This document shows positions 1 to 6,851 of a stretch of 64,000 nt of DNA, piece by piece. Location: the NCBI RefSeq assembly GCF_026625865.1, contig NZ_CP113067.1, forward strand, positions 186,001 through 250,000, written 5' to 3'. A model generated the notes under the pieces. It saw only the letters and a list, made by a program, of their open reading frames with translations, had not been told where the DNA came from and ran no database searches. The stretch comes from Microbacterium sp. SL75. GTDB lineage: Bacteria > Actinomycetota > Actinomycetes > Actinomycetales > Microbacteriaceae. The translations under genes were made by a program, and so were the position numbers. Within the stretch, counting starts at the first letter, position 1, and every line of letters begins with the position of its first letter.

Positions 1-2082
1 GCCGTCGGGCCCGGCAGAACACACGAGTAGGTCTCGTGCAAGGCACCGCTGCGCCTGATCGAGGTAGCGGTGGTCGCCCGTCGCCTCGGCGAGTGCAGTG
101 AGGAACACGGCGACACCCGACCAACCGTCGACCAAGCCCGCCGCGGCGCCGGTAACCGTTCCTGCGGCGGCGACGCGCCGGTCGAGGATCCCGTCTGCGA
201 GTCGGGCGGCGGTGTCGATCCCCTCCGCGCCCGCATCGATCAACGCGAGACCGACCCCCGCTCGGCCGCTGTAGAGCGTCGCGTCGTCGGAGGTCGAGAT
301 CCGCTCCGCTGCTTCGGCCAGGAGAGCCCGCGCCTCCTCGACGCGGCCGCGAGCGCCGAGGGCGAGCGCCATTCCGGCCTGTCCGCTCAGCAGGCCCGGA
401 TCGGCGATCCCGCGCGCACCGCTCGCGAGCCAGTCGACCCACGCCTCGGGCACGTCTTCGCCGAGCTGATGCAGGCTCCACAGGACGCCCGCGGCCCCGG
501 CAGCGAATTGCCGGCCGTTCTCGAGGTACAGCAGCACGTCGCCGGGGAAGAGCCGATCCGCTCTGTCCGGGGTCGCAGACGCCCGGACCGCCTGCACGAG
601 CGACGCGGGGCCGAGAGGCTCGAGCGGAACGGACGGCGCCGAAAGACCGTAGCTGCGCTCGACGAGGTCGCGCCAGTGCGAAGGCAGATCGAAGGTGTCC
701 TGCGCCCATGCGATGTGCTGACCGGCCCGCGCAGGATCGAAAGCGAGCACGATCGCAATGGGGAGGAACAGCCAGAGCGCGAGGGCGCCCAGGGCGTAAT
801 GGTCGTCGTCGACGCCCGTCGGCTCGTCGCGGCCCCGCCTCGGCCGAGCGAACCCCGGACAGCCCAGTCCGACCGGCACGCTCGACCCGGCGGCGGCCGC
901 CAGCTCGAAGTCGACGATGCTCAGCCGTCCGTGCGCGTCGACCAGCACGTTCCCGGGGTGCAGGTCGCCGTGGGCCCAGCTGCTCGCATGAAGAGCACCG
1001 ACGCAGGCCGTCAGCGAGCGCAGGATTCCGAGCGCCCGCTCCCGGTAGACCGCCACGGCCGCACCGTCCGCCGGAAATCCCGCGCGCACGCCGGGGTGAT
1101 GAACGGCCACCCAGTGCTGCAACGTATCGGCGTCGGAGTACGCCGACACCAGGAAGACGTGCCCACCCAGCTGGAACCGGTCGATCAGCGCGGGCACGCC
1201 GTGGAGCCCGTCCAGCGCGATGTGCGCCTGATACTCCCGTTCCAGTCGCTCCACGGCATCCGTTCCGAATCCGTCGAGGCCCGCGTTCGGTCGCGCCTCT
1301 TTCAGCACGACCGGCAGACCATCCGAGCGCCGGCGGCCCCGGTACACCCCGCCCGCGTTCGAGAAGTGCAGGGCCTCATCGAAGGTGTACTCGCACTCCG
1401 CGAGCTCCGCCCTGCCCTCCTCCGCGAGGCGGAGACGACCGGGCACGTCGACCCACTCCGGGATGACCACGTACGGTCGCCGCTGGTCGGGCACGAGCGA
1501 GCCGTCGGGCGCCTCGATGGCATGCACGCGGTGCCCCTCCTCGTCGTCGCACCAGCGTTCGACGAAGCCGCCGTATCGCACGTGCAGAGGCCCCTCCTGC
1601 CAGCGCAGGTCGCTCAGAATGGTCGGTCCCGCCAGGCCGCCGATCCGCTCCTGGAGGGCGTCCAGAGCAGCGAAGAGCTCGCCCTCGTCGCGGGGGTAGA
1701 TGGTGACGAACTTGCCGCTCGCGCTGCGCGAGGCGTACTTCGCCCCGCAGACCAGCAGCACCAGCTCCGAGCGCAGGTACTTGAAAGCGACACCGCGTGG
1801 GACGCAGTGCTCGACCACGGCATCGAGAACGGCTCGCGCCGTGCGGGGAATCGCCGCGACGTGGATCTTCCAGCCCTGCGCCGGCCCCTGCCAGCAGACG
1901 GGGAACGCGGTGTTCCACTCCCGCGCCGTGCCGTGGGACCATCCGTCGGGGAGGACGACCTCGTAGGGGCGCATCCTCTCATCGCCGCGGGCATCCATCC
2001 GGAAGGGATCCTCGAAATGCAGGTGATCCGCCAGCAGGAAGAGGTCGAGATTGGCGCGCCGCGCCTGACGGAGCGCGCTCAT
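1..2082 (-). CDS. Class III lanthionine synthetase LanKC (3' end outside window)
   Basis: Modifies the two precursor peptides encoded upstream: phosphorylates Ser/Thr, eliminates phosphate and cyclises. 694 residues are visible; the C-terminus lies beyond the window. An N-terminal lyase-like region (about 1-230) is followed by a Ser/Thr kinase domain with lysine in VVLKEA (K261), catalytic HGDLHPGN (D373, N378) and DFE (D391) in place of DFG. From about residue 510 comes a LanC-like alpha-barrel with repeated glycine motifs such as SGQAGMAL; class III cyclases normally lack zinc ligands, and whether this one does cannot be seen. The ATG overlaps the GNAT stop in an ATGA, so it is the last visible gene of the operon. 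Class III or IV depends on the missing C-terminus; the precursor motifs favour III. Confidence 0.93.
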   Translation of the reverse strand, partial: MSALRQARRANLDLFLLADHLHFEDPFRMDARGDERMRPYEVVLPDGWSHGTAREWNTAFPVCWQGPAQGWKIHVAAIPRTARAVLDAVVEHCVPRGVAFKYLRSELVLLVCGAKYASRSASGKFVTIYPRDEGELFAALDALQERIGGLAGPTILSDLRWQEGPLHVRYGGFVERWCDDEEGHRVHAIEAPDGSLVPDQRRPYVVIPEWVDVPGRLRLAEEGRAELAECEYTFDEALHFSNAGGVYRGRRRSDGLPVVLKEARPNAGLDGFGTDAVERLEREYQAHIALDGLHGVPALIDRFQLGGHVFLVSAYSDADTLQHWVAVHHPGVRAGFPADGAAVAVYRERALGILRSLTACVGALHASSWAHGDLHPGNVLVDAHGRLSIVDFELAAAAGSSVPVGLGCPGFARPRRGRDEPTGVDDDHYALGALALWLFLPIAIVLAFDPARAGQHIAWAQDTFDLPSHWRDLVERSYGLSAPSVPLEPLGPASLVQAVRASATPDRADRLFPGDVLLYLENGRQFAAGAAGVLWSLHQLGEDVPEAWVDWLASGARGIADPGLLSGQAGMALALGARGRVEEARALLAEAAERISTSDDATLYSGRAGVGLALIDAGAEGIDTAARLADGILDRRVAAAGTVTGAAAGLVDGWSGVAVFLTALAEATGDHRYLDQAQRCLARDLLVCSAGPDG

Positions 2083-2744
2083 CGCGACGCCTCGGCCGAG
2101 GCGGACATGATCCCCACCGCCGTCGCCTCCGGCGATGCGACATATGCGGCCATCCGCGCGCGGGAGCGTTCGACCGACTCATCGCGGTCGCTCCGGCGCT
2201 TCACGCGATCCGGCAGGTCGACGCCGAACTCGTCGAACTCTGCGCGCAGAATGCTCCATACCAGGGCGTCTTCACGGCGGCCGTCGATGTAGTAGTACTC
2301 GCGCAGGATGCCATCCAGCACCGGTCCGCCGCGACGCGCGAGCATGTTGACCATCGGCACGTTCGACATCGCGGTGATGAACTCGACCCGGTTGGCGTCG
2401 TGGGTGTAGAAGGACTCCTCGATCACGGCGTCGATGGCCTCGGCGCCGTAGCCCTGGAACCACAGGGACGCATCGCTGATGATCACCCCGAGCGAGATGT
2501 TGCGCGCCGCACGCTGACCGACCCACCGCCACTCCGCGAAGCCGATGTCTTCTCCGCTCCGGGTGGAGACGATGACGTAGTGCACCGCGCCGTCGACGAT
2601 GGTCGCCGCGATGGCCTCGGCGTCGACCGCGGACGCGTCGCGGATGCCGGCCCGCGAGCCCGCGGTGTTGCGATCGGCCAGCTTCGCGATCGTCCCGGCA
2701 TCTCCCGCACCGGCCGCGCGCAACGAGACCCGGAGATCCCTCAT
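2079..2744 (-). CDS. GNAT-family acyltransferase, candidate fatty acid-peptide ligase
   Basis: 221 residues with a RimJ/RimL-like GNAT fold: an N-terminal RAAGAGDAGTIAKLADRN-type start, a beta4 strand (ISLGVII) and the acyl-CoA/pantetheine-binding loop FQGYG near the middle, then about 45 extra C-terminal charged residues. The start overlaps the ketosynthase stop by ATGA and its stop overlaps the lanKC start, so it is translationally coupled on both sides. A GNAT enzyme is known to join a fatty acyl chain to the peptide in goadvionin biosynthesis (from memory of that system). Here the same role, taking acyl from the cluster's own carrier protein, is inferred from context. N-acetylation of the peptide or self-resistance are the alternatives. 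Confidence 0.82.
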   Translation of the reverse strand: MRDLRVSLRAAGAGDAGTIAKLADRNTAGSRAGIRDASAVDAEAIAATIVDGAVHYVIVSTRSGEDIGFAEWRWVGQRAARNISLGVIISDASLWFQGYGAEAIDAVIEESFYTHDANRVEFITAMSNVPMVNMLARRGGPVLDGILREYYYIDGRREDALVWSILRAEFDEFGVDLPDRVKRRSDRDESVERSRARMAAYVASPEATAVGIMSASAEASR

Positions 2745-4030
2745 GCGACGCCCCCGCCCCTCGATGACGTCGCGCCCGTATCGTCGAGGCCGGAGGATGC
2801 CGCCAGCACCAGAGCTGCGCACTGCCCACCGAATCCGAACGATGTCGACATTCCGCGTCGAGCGGTGATCCGGCGGTTCTCGCCGCGGACGATGTCCAGC
2901 TCGCGATCGATGGGATCGTCGCAGTTGGCGGTGGCGGGAACGACGCCCTCGCGCAGCGAAAGGATGAGCGCGACGGCCTCGATCGCGCCGGCCGCGGCGA
3001 CCGTGTGACCGGTGAGCGGCTTGATTCCGTAGATGGGGATGGAGGGGGCGTCGTCGGCGAAGACGGCGCGGAACGCGTCGAGCTCGACCGGATCGTTCAG
3101 GCGGGTACCGGTCGCGTGCGCGCTGAAGAGATCGATCGAGGCGCTCTCGAGATCCGCGTCGACCAGGGCCGCGTGCATCGCTGCGACGGCGCCCCGTCCG
3201 TCGGCATCGGGGGCGGTCGCGTGAGCGATGTCGGTGGCGGCGCCGAATCCGAGGACCTCGGCGAGCGGCTGCACCCCTCGCCGACGGGCGTGGGTCTCCG
3301 TCTCGAGAACGAGCATCGCGCTCCCCTCGCCCAGCACGAATCCATCGCGGTCGGCGTCGAAGGGACGGCAGGCCCGGGACGGGGCGTCGTTTCGCTCCGA
3401 GAGCGCGCCGACGATCGACATGCTCGCCATCGAGAGCCGGGTGACCGTGGCGTCGGACGCGCCGCAGACCATCACGTCGGCGACCCGTGCCCGCAGCAGG
3501 GCCGTCGCCAGCCCTATGGCGTTGGCTCCGCTGGAGCACTCGGTGGAGACGGTCAGAGACGGTCCCCGGGCGTCGAGGGCTCTCGCGATCTCGGCGGCCG
3601 CGCCGCCCATCGATCCGCTGGCGGCCAGGTAGGGCAACCGACGCCGCAGCTCGTGCGCACCGCCGACGGCAAGTGCCGCGCTCGCCTCCGCATTCGTCGC
3701 AAGGGGACCGGCAGACGTGCCGACGCAGACTCCGAGGCGCGCGGGGTCGACCTTCTCATCGAGTCCGCTCTGCCCGGCCGCCTGAACGGCTGCGGCGAGG
3801 GCCATCGCCACGAACCGGTCCACACGTCGTCTGACCTTGGCCGGCACGAGGGGGTGGTAGTCGGCGTCGTCGACCTGACCCGCGAAACGCGTTCCGAGGT
3901 CGCTCACCTCGAATCCGTCGATGTCGCGAACGCCGCAGTGTCCTGAGAGAAGCGCCGACCAGAACGTCGCGACGGTGGATCCGATCGGCGTCACGACCCC
4001 CATCCCCGTGACCACGATCCGCTCAGACAT
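2741..4030 (-). CDS. FabF-type beta-ketoacyl synthase of the lanthipeptide cluster
   Basis: 429 residues, a full-length KAS II fold. The catalytic set is complete: Cys165 in STECSSGAN, His305 in SAHATGT, Lys337 and His342 in GIKPLTGH. It should therefore carry out decarboxylative condensation on an acyl carrier protein. The nucleophile context (TEC rather than the common TAC) and HATGTRLND differ from housekeeping FabF. No chain-length factor, ketoreductase, dehydratase or acyltransferase gene is beside it, so it probably borrows the primary fatty acid cycle, or those genes lie left of the window. It overlaps the small membrane protein gene upstream by 8 nt and the GNAT gene downstream by 4 nt. 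Confidence 0.92.
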   Translation of the reverse strand: MSERIVVTGMGVVTPIGSTVATFWSALLSGHCGVRDIDGFEVSDLGTRFAGQVDDADYHPLVPAKVRRRVDRFVAMALAAAVQAAGQSGLDEKVDPARLGVCVGTSAGPLATNAEASAALAVGGAHELRRRLPYLAASGSMGGAAAEIARALDARGPSLTVSTECSSGANAIGLATALLRARVADVMVCGASDATVTRLSMASMSIVGALSERNDAPSRACRPFDADRDGFVLGEGSAMLVLETETHARRRGVQPLAEVLGFGAATDIAHATAPDADGRGAVAAMHAALVDADLESASIDLFSAHATGTRLNDPVELDAFRAVFADDAPSIPIYGIKPLTGHTVAAAGAIEAVALILSLREGVVPATANCDDPIDRELDIVRGENRRITARRGMSTSFGFGGQCAALVLAASSGLDDTGATSSRGGGVA

Positions 4031-4277
4031 CGCGACGGCCCTCCGGATTCGGTCGGGAGGCGTCGTCCGAGGTGTCGGGCTTACGCCGAGAGGGCCAGAG
4101 CGGGGCCGAGAGGAGGACCCCGGCCCACACGACGATCGCACCGAGGGGCCAGAAGGTGTCGAAGCTCCCGCGCATGAGGCACCACGCACCCCAGACGAGC
4201 AGCACGACGATGGAGACTCCGCCCCACAGGCGCCACTCGGCGACCCAGGTCTTCACGTCATCCTCGTTGTGAGTCAT
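4023..4277 (-). CDS. Small 2TM-domain membrane protein
   Basis: 84 residues: a short acidic N-terminus, an amphipathic stretch (VKTWVAEWRLWGG), two transmembrane helices (about 27-46 and 51-70) and a charged C-terminal tail. The spacing, with TFWPLGAIVVWAG at the start of helix 2, resembles the bacterial 2TM domain family. ATG 4277 is chosen because GGAGA stands at a proper distance; an upstream ATG at 4316 would run through a strong hairpin. The gene sits between the precursor peptides and the ketosynthase. Immunity, membrane anchoring of the pathway or export help are possible; none can be shown from sequence. Confidence 0.75.
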   Translation of the reverse strand: MTHNEDDVKTWVAEWRLWGGVSIVVLLVWGAWCLMRGSFDTFWPLGAIVVWAGVLLSAPLWPSRRKPDTSDDASRPNPEGRRDV

Positions 4278-4315
4278 TTCGTTCTCCGTGTCTTCCACAA
4301 ATGAGCGAGGTCGCA

Positions 4316-4349
4316 CGTTTGGTGGGAGAGGTCACTCCCCCACCAAACG
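4316..4349 (-). terminator. Second hairpin between precursor genes and enzyme genes
   Basis: Perfect 11-bp inverted repeat CGTTTGGTGGG/CCCACCAAACG with a 12-nt loop. No clear U-tract follows on the minus strand, so it looks like a partial terminator or mRNA-processing/stability element rather than a complete stop. Confidence 0.5.
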
Positions 4350-4364
4350 GCGGTTCCGACGACC

Positions 4365-4388
4365 GGGGCGGGTGCACGCACCCGCCCC
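4365..4388 (-). terminator. GC-rich hairpin just after the precursor genes
   Basis: Perfect 11-bp inverted repeat GGGGCGGGTGC/GCACCCGCCCC starting 13 nt after the stop codon of the second precursor gene. Such hairpins commonly let precursor peptide mRNA exceed mRNA for the downstream enzymes. Read-through must occur if the enzymes share this promoter. Confidence 0.55.
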
Positions 4389-4400
4389 ATCACGGTGCGA

Positions 4401-4493
4401 TCAGAAGCAGTGGGTGCTGATGCTGCTCACCGCGGCGAAGCCGTCGGCGGTCTCTCGAGCCGTCTCCAGCTTCTGCAGATCGAGGATCGACAT
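4401..4493 (-). CDS. Class III lanthipeptide precursor 1 (ends SSISTHCF)
   Basis: 30 residues. The N-terminus MSILDLQKLE carries the LxLQ-type recognition helix typical of class III leaders (labyrinthopeptin and lipolanthine families). The C-terminal end contains S-S-I-S-T-H-C, an exact Ser-x2-Ser-x2-Cys labionin motif, followed by one Phe. A single Thr and the spare Ser could also be dehydrated. The leader is short, and its cleavage site, probably between residues 15 and 22, cannot be fixed. Translation is strong: AAAGGAGGGG stands just before the ATG. It is a tandem paralogue of the gene upstream, sharing the LQKLE helix, core layout and a 14-nt stretch before the start. Confidence 0.9.
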   Translation of the reverse strand: MSILDLQKLETARETADGFAAVSSISTHCF

Positions 4494-4537
4494 GTTCCCC
4501 TCCTTTCCGTGGATCGCCTTCGAGCGCGCTGTCGTGC

Positions 4538-4630
4538 TCAGCGGACGCAGTGATTGCTGACCGTGCTCGCGGCCATGGCCGAGACGTCGGTGGCCGCCTC
4601 GAGCTTCTGGAGGTTGAGGATCGCCTGCAT
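4538..4630 (-). CDS. Class III lanthipeptide precursor 2 (ends ASTVSNHCVR)
   Basis: 30 residues, leader MQAILNLQKLEAATDVSAMA and core with S-T-V-S-N-H-C, again Ser-x2-Ser-x2-Cys, here followed by Val-Arg. LQKLE and the NHC/THC ending are shared with precursor 1; the rest has diverged, so two different products are expected. Start chosen at the ATG directly behind AAAGGAGGTGA, a near-perfect Shine-Dalgarno sequence. An in-frame ATG at 4705 that overlaps the ACP stop would give a 55-residue form, but the added residues are Arg/Pro-rich and unlike any leader. Confidence 0.9.
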   Translation of the reverse strand: MQAILNLQKLEAATDVSAMAASTVSNHCVR

Positions 4631-4701
4631 GTCGTCACCTCCTTTCCGTGGTCGCAGTGCGGGTCGCGGGCGACGCGGGGTCGCGCGGGCGACTCGATGG
4701 T

Positions 4702-4995
4702 TCATGACGCCGCCTCGGGTTGCGAGGGCGCGGGGCTGCGGGCGGCGACGATCCGATCCGCGAGCCACGCCAGAGTCACCTCGGCGCGGTTACCCGCCGT
4801 GTGCGCTTCGCGCAGGAGGGGCTCGAGATCGACGTCGTAGGTCTCTTCCGAGAAGACGGCGAGTTCCAGGACCGACAGTGAATCGACATCCAGATCGTCG
4901 AAGAGGGTGCTCTCCGGCCGGATCGACTCCGGCGCGAGGTCGAGCATGTCGGCGAGAAAGGCGCGAAGCCCTGCGATGACGTCGTCGGGGGTCAT
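4702..4995 (-). CDS. Acyl carrier protein of the lanthipeptide cluster
   Basis: 97 residues, an all-helical carrier protein with phosphopantetheine attachment at Ser39 in DLDVDSLSVLEL. Length and motif fit type II fatty acid or polyketide ACPs; the C-terminal helix and a short Pro/Ala tail are extra. The start overlaps the stop of the diiron oxidase gene (ATGA). Together with the ketosynthase this gives the cluster its own acyl tether, so the diiron enzyme and the GNAT ligase probably act on acyl-ACP. It needs a phosphopantetheinyl transferase; the only visible candidate is far away at 61894-62532. Confidence 0.93.
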   Translation of the reverse strand: MTPDDVIAGLRAFLADMLDLAPESIRPESTLFDDLDVDSLSVLELAVFSEETYDVDLEPLLREAHTAGNRAEVTLAWLADRIVAARSPAPSQPEAAS

Positions 4996-6014
4996 GAGGG
5001 GTTCCTCTCGATCGGGGCGGCGACGCGCCCGGTGTGCTCTCGTACGTGCCGGCCCTCGATGCGTTCGGGCGCGACCACCCGTGCCCGGTCGACCACGTGG
5101 CGGGTGAAAGCGGGGTCGGCTCCGATCCACCGCATACCCCGCAGGAACGAGTCGACGCCGGTCTGCGTCGCGGCGCGCGCCTCGTGGGAGTCCGCCGCGA
5201 GGAAGGCCGAGGTGGGCTGCAGCCGGTCGGTGAGGACGAGCGCGAGCGGCATGGCCCTCTCGAGCACGTCGTAGATCGCCTCGGCGTGGCCCTCTCGGAT
5301 GCCCGTCCGCAGCGCGTGCAGACCGAAGCTGATGTGGCGTGACTCGTCTCGACACATCGCCGCGAAGGCGGAGCGGATGCCGGGGAGCAGGTCGGTCTTC
5401 CCCAGGGCACGCACGATCGAGCGCTGACCGCTCACCGCGAGGACGCCTTCGGTCACGAGGTGGAAGAGGGTGACGCACCGCAGCCACTTCTCGTAGTCGC
5501 GGGGATTCGCGACACTCGCCCGCATGATCTCGCCTTCGAGGAGCGCGAGATCCCGGTGCTCTTGCTCCGCCAGTTCCCAGGCCTGCCGCAGCATGATCGT
5601 CGGGTCGGGGTCATACCCCAGCACTTCGTGACCGACGCGGAACATCAGGCGTGCGTGACGGGCTTCGTCGGCGACCTGGGTGCCGAGGAAGATCAGATCC
5701 TCTTCATCGGGCGCACCGAGCTGGACGGGCGCGAGCAGGTCGAGCCCCGTGTACTCGCCGACGATGAACGTCGAGATCGTGGCTTCGAGCTGACGCCTCA
5801 GCGTGCGCGGCAGGCGGGTCTGAAACGTGTCGCGATCACGATCGAGACGAACGGCGTCCGCCGACCACTGCTGTTCCTCCCAGCGCCGGTACAGATCGCG
5901 CGGGCGAAGGCGACGTTCTGCCAGCAGGTTGGCGTGATCGGAGATGTCGCTCGCATCGAGTGTGCCGAGCTGATCGAACGATGCCGACTCGACCAGCGTG
6001 CTCCAACGAACCAT
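4992..6014 (-). CDS. R2-like diiron oxidase acting in the lipid branch
   Basis: 340 residues with a ribonucleotide reductase small-subunit fold. Six metal ligands can be placed: Glu87 (VGEYTG), Glu117 and His120 (DEARH), Glu189 (VTEG), Glu224 and His227 (DESRH). The position of the radical tyrosine, four residues after His120, is Met, and no large subunit is nearby, so it should be an oxidase rather than a reductase subunit. The WEEQQWSA motif is typical of R2-like proteins. A likely task is desaturation or hydroxylation of the acyl-ACP made by its neighbours, or oxidation of the peptide. The ATG follows GAGGGG; the stop overlaps the ACP start. Confidence 0.85.
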   Translation of the reverse strand: MVRWSTLVESASFDQLGTLDASDISDHANLLAERRLRPRDLYRRWEEQQWSADAVRLDRDRDTFQTRLPRTLRRQLEATISTFIVGEYTGLDLLAPVQLGAPDEEDLIFLGTQVADEARHARLMFRVGHEVLGYDPDPTIMLRQAWELAEQEHRDLALLEGEIMRASVANPRDYEKWLRCVTLFHLVTEGVLAVSGQRSIVRALGKTDLLPGIRSAFAAMCRDESRHISFGLHALRTGIREGHAEAIYDVLERAMPLALVLTDRLQPTSAFLAADSHEARAATQTGVDSFLRGMRWIGADPAFTRHVVDRARVVAPERIEGRHVREHTGRVAAPIERNPS

Positions 6015-6189
6015 GGCCCCCCTCGATTGAGCCGTTATGCACGTCGACGTCGGATCTCACTGGATCGTCGAGTCTCGGGCAGAAGAAGTGGTCGGTTCGA
6101 GAGCGGGGGATACGAACGGTGGTCAGGTGCGAAGATACGGTTCCACGCCAGGAAAAGGAGCCAGCGCGGTGTGTTCGGTGAAGACGAGA
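6015..6189. other. Intergenic region before the diiron oxidase gene
   Basis: 175 nt without a convincing gene. It is less GC-rich than the genes beside it. A weak CATAAC about 25 nt before the oxidase start could be a second promoter; otherwise nothing recognisable. Confidence 0.4.
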
Positions 6190-6351
6190 TCAGGTGGGGA
6201 ACATCTCCTCGACGGTCAGGCCCTGGCGGCCGCCGGCGACGAGATACTCCCGCACCGACACCTCGTCGACGCCGGGGTTCGGCAGGTCCGCACCCCGAGG
6301 ATCCTCGGCCGGAGAGGCCCGATCCGCAGGTCGCGAAGCGCTGGTATCCAT
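6190..6351 (-). CDS. Unrecognised 53-residue protein heading the lanthipeptide operon
   Basis: 53 residues, Pro/Ala/Asp-rich in the first half, then a more conserved-looking end with VSVREYLVAGGRQG and a final VEEMFPT. No Shine-Dalgarno sequence is present, but a -10 hexamer TAGTGT ends exactly 6 nt before the ATG with a TTGAAG -35 18 nt upstream. This is the leaderless arrangement of many genes in this window and argues that the start is real. There is no Cys, so it is not a lanthipeptide precursor of the local type. A small regulator or chaperone of the pathway is possible; function unknown. Confidence 0.5.
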   Translation of the reverse strand: MDTSASRPADRASPAEDPRGADLPNPGVDEVSVREYLVAGGRQGLTVEEMFPT

Positions 6352-6357
6352 ATTTGG

Positions 6358-6387
6358 ACACTAACAGACTGAATGCGAACACTTCAA
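6358..6387 (-). promoter_or_regulatory. Promoter of the lanthipeptide operon
   Basis: TTGAAG (-35), 18-nt spacer, TAGTGT (-10). Transcription would begin at or next to the ATG of the 53-residue gene. Seen by inspection only. Confidence 0.55.
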
Positions 6388-6397
6388 CCTCGCGAGG
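6388..6397. promoter_or_regulatory. Palindrome CCTCGCGAGG, candidate operator
   Basis: Perfect 10-bp palindrome directly upstream of the -35 box of the lanthipeptide operon and between the two divergent promoters. It is a plausible binding site for the neighbouring XRE regulator. Confidence 0.4.
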
Positions 6398-6436
6398 AGC
6401 CCATTTGCGCACACCTACTCCCCTAGGCTGAACGGC

Positions 6437-6841
6437 ATGGTCCGGCAGAAGAAGACGCCCCACCCCTTCGACGCGTATCTCGGCACCGCCATCCGGGCCT
6501 CACGCACGCGGCGGGGCATGACGCGCGAAACCCTCGCTCGACGCACCGGGATCGCCCTGTCGAATCTCAAGCGGCGCGAAGACGGCGTGAACGAGACGTC
6601 CGTCTCGGAACTCGAGCGAATCGCCGCGGTCCTGCAGGTGCCGACGACCGAGATCGTGGGCATGGCACTGGTCGACTACAGCGGCGGCGGCGGCGCGCAG
6701 GACGGGCTCCAGATGCTACTCGAGTCGATGTCGGAGGCCTCCCCTATCGTCGACGACGAAGACAACGTGACCTACATCGGTCGCACCGCGCCCGGTCTCC
6801 GCGACGCCGCCAACACCGACGAGCGGACGACCACCGACTGA
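6437..6841 (+). CDS. XRE-family transcriptional regulator
   Basis: 134 residues. Helix-turn-helix at about 18-70 with RGMTRETLARRTGIALSNLKRREDG, then an acidic C-terminal arm that may contact a partner or be the protease target. TAGGCT ends 7 nt before the ATG, so the mRNA is probably leaderless. It is divergent from the lanthipeptide operon and followed after 10 nt by an ImmA-type peptidase gene. XRE/ImmA pairs (ImmR/ImmA of ICEBs1, DdrO/IrrE) work by cleavage of the repressor; control of the adjacent cluster is an inference. Confidence 0.85.
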   Translation: MVRQKKTPHPFDAYLGTAIRASRTRRGMTRETLARRTGIALSNLKRREDGVNETSVSELERIAAVLQVPTTEIVGMALVDYSGGGGAQDGLQMLLESMSEASPIVDDEDNVTYIGRTAPGLRDAANTDERTTTD

Positions 6842-6851
6842 CAGGGAGATC

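Noticed and set aside
70..2292. Long plus-strand open frame opposite lanKC
   Set aside because: Arg/Pro-rich product without family features; a high-GC mirror of the real gene. The same applies to other very long antisense frames, e.g. 14263-17496, 26757-29378 and 58683-60902.
2079..3539. 486-residue GNAT fusion reading through the ketosynthase gene
   Set aside because: The upstream part is the shadow of the ketosynthase in another frame; the ATG at 2744 overlaps the ketosynthase stop and begins the GNAT fold.
4401..4630. Avionin-forming lipolanthine precursors
   Set aside because: Avionin requires Cys as last residue and a decarboxylase; neither precursor ends in Cys and no such enzyme is visible in the window.
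4538..4705. 55-residue version of lanthipeptide precursor 2 starting at ATG 4705
   Set aside because: It overlaps the ACP stop neatly, but the extra residues are Arg/Pro-rich and the near-perfect ribosome site lies directly before the internal ATG at 4630.
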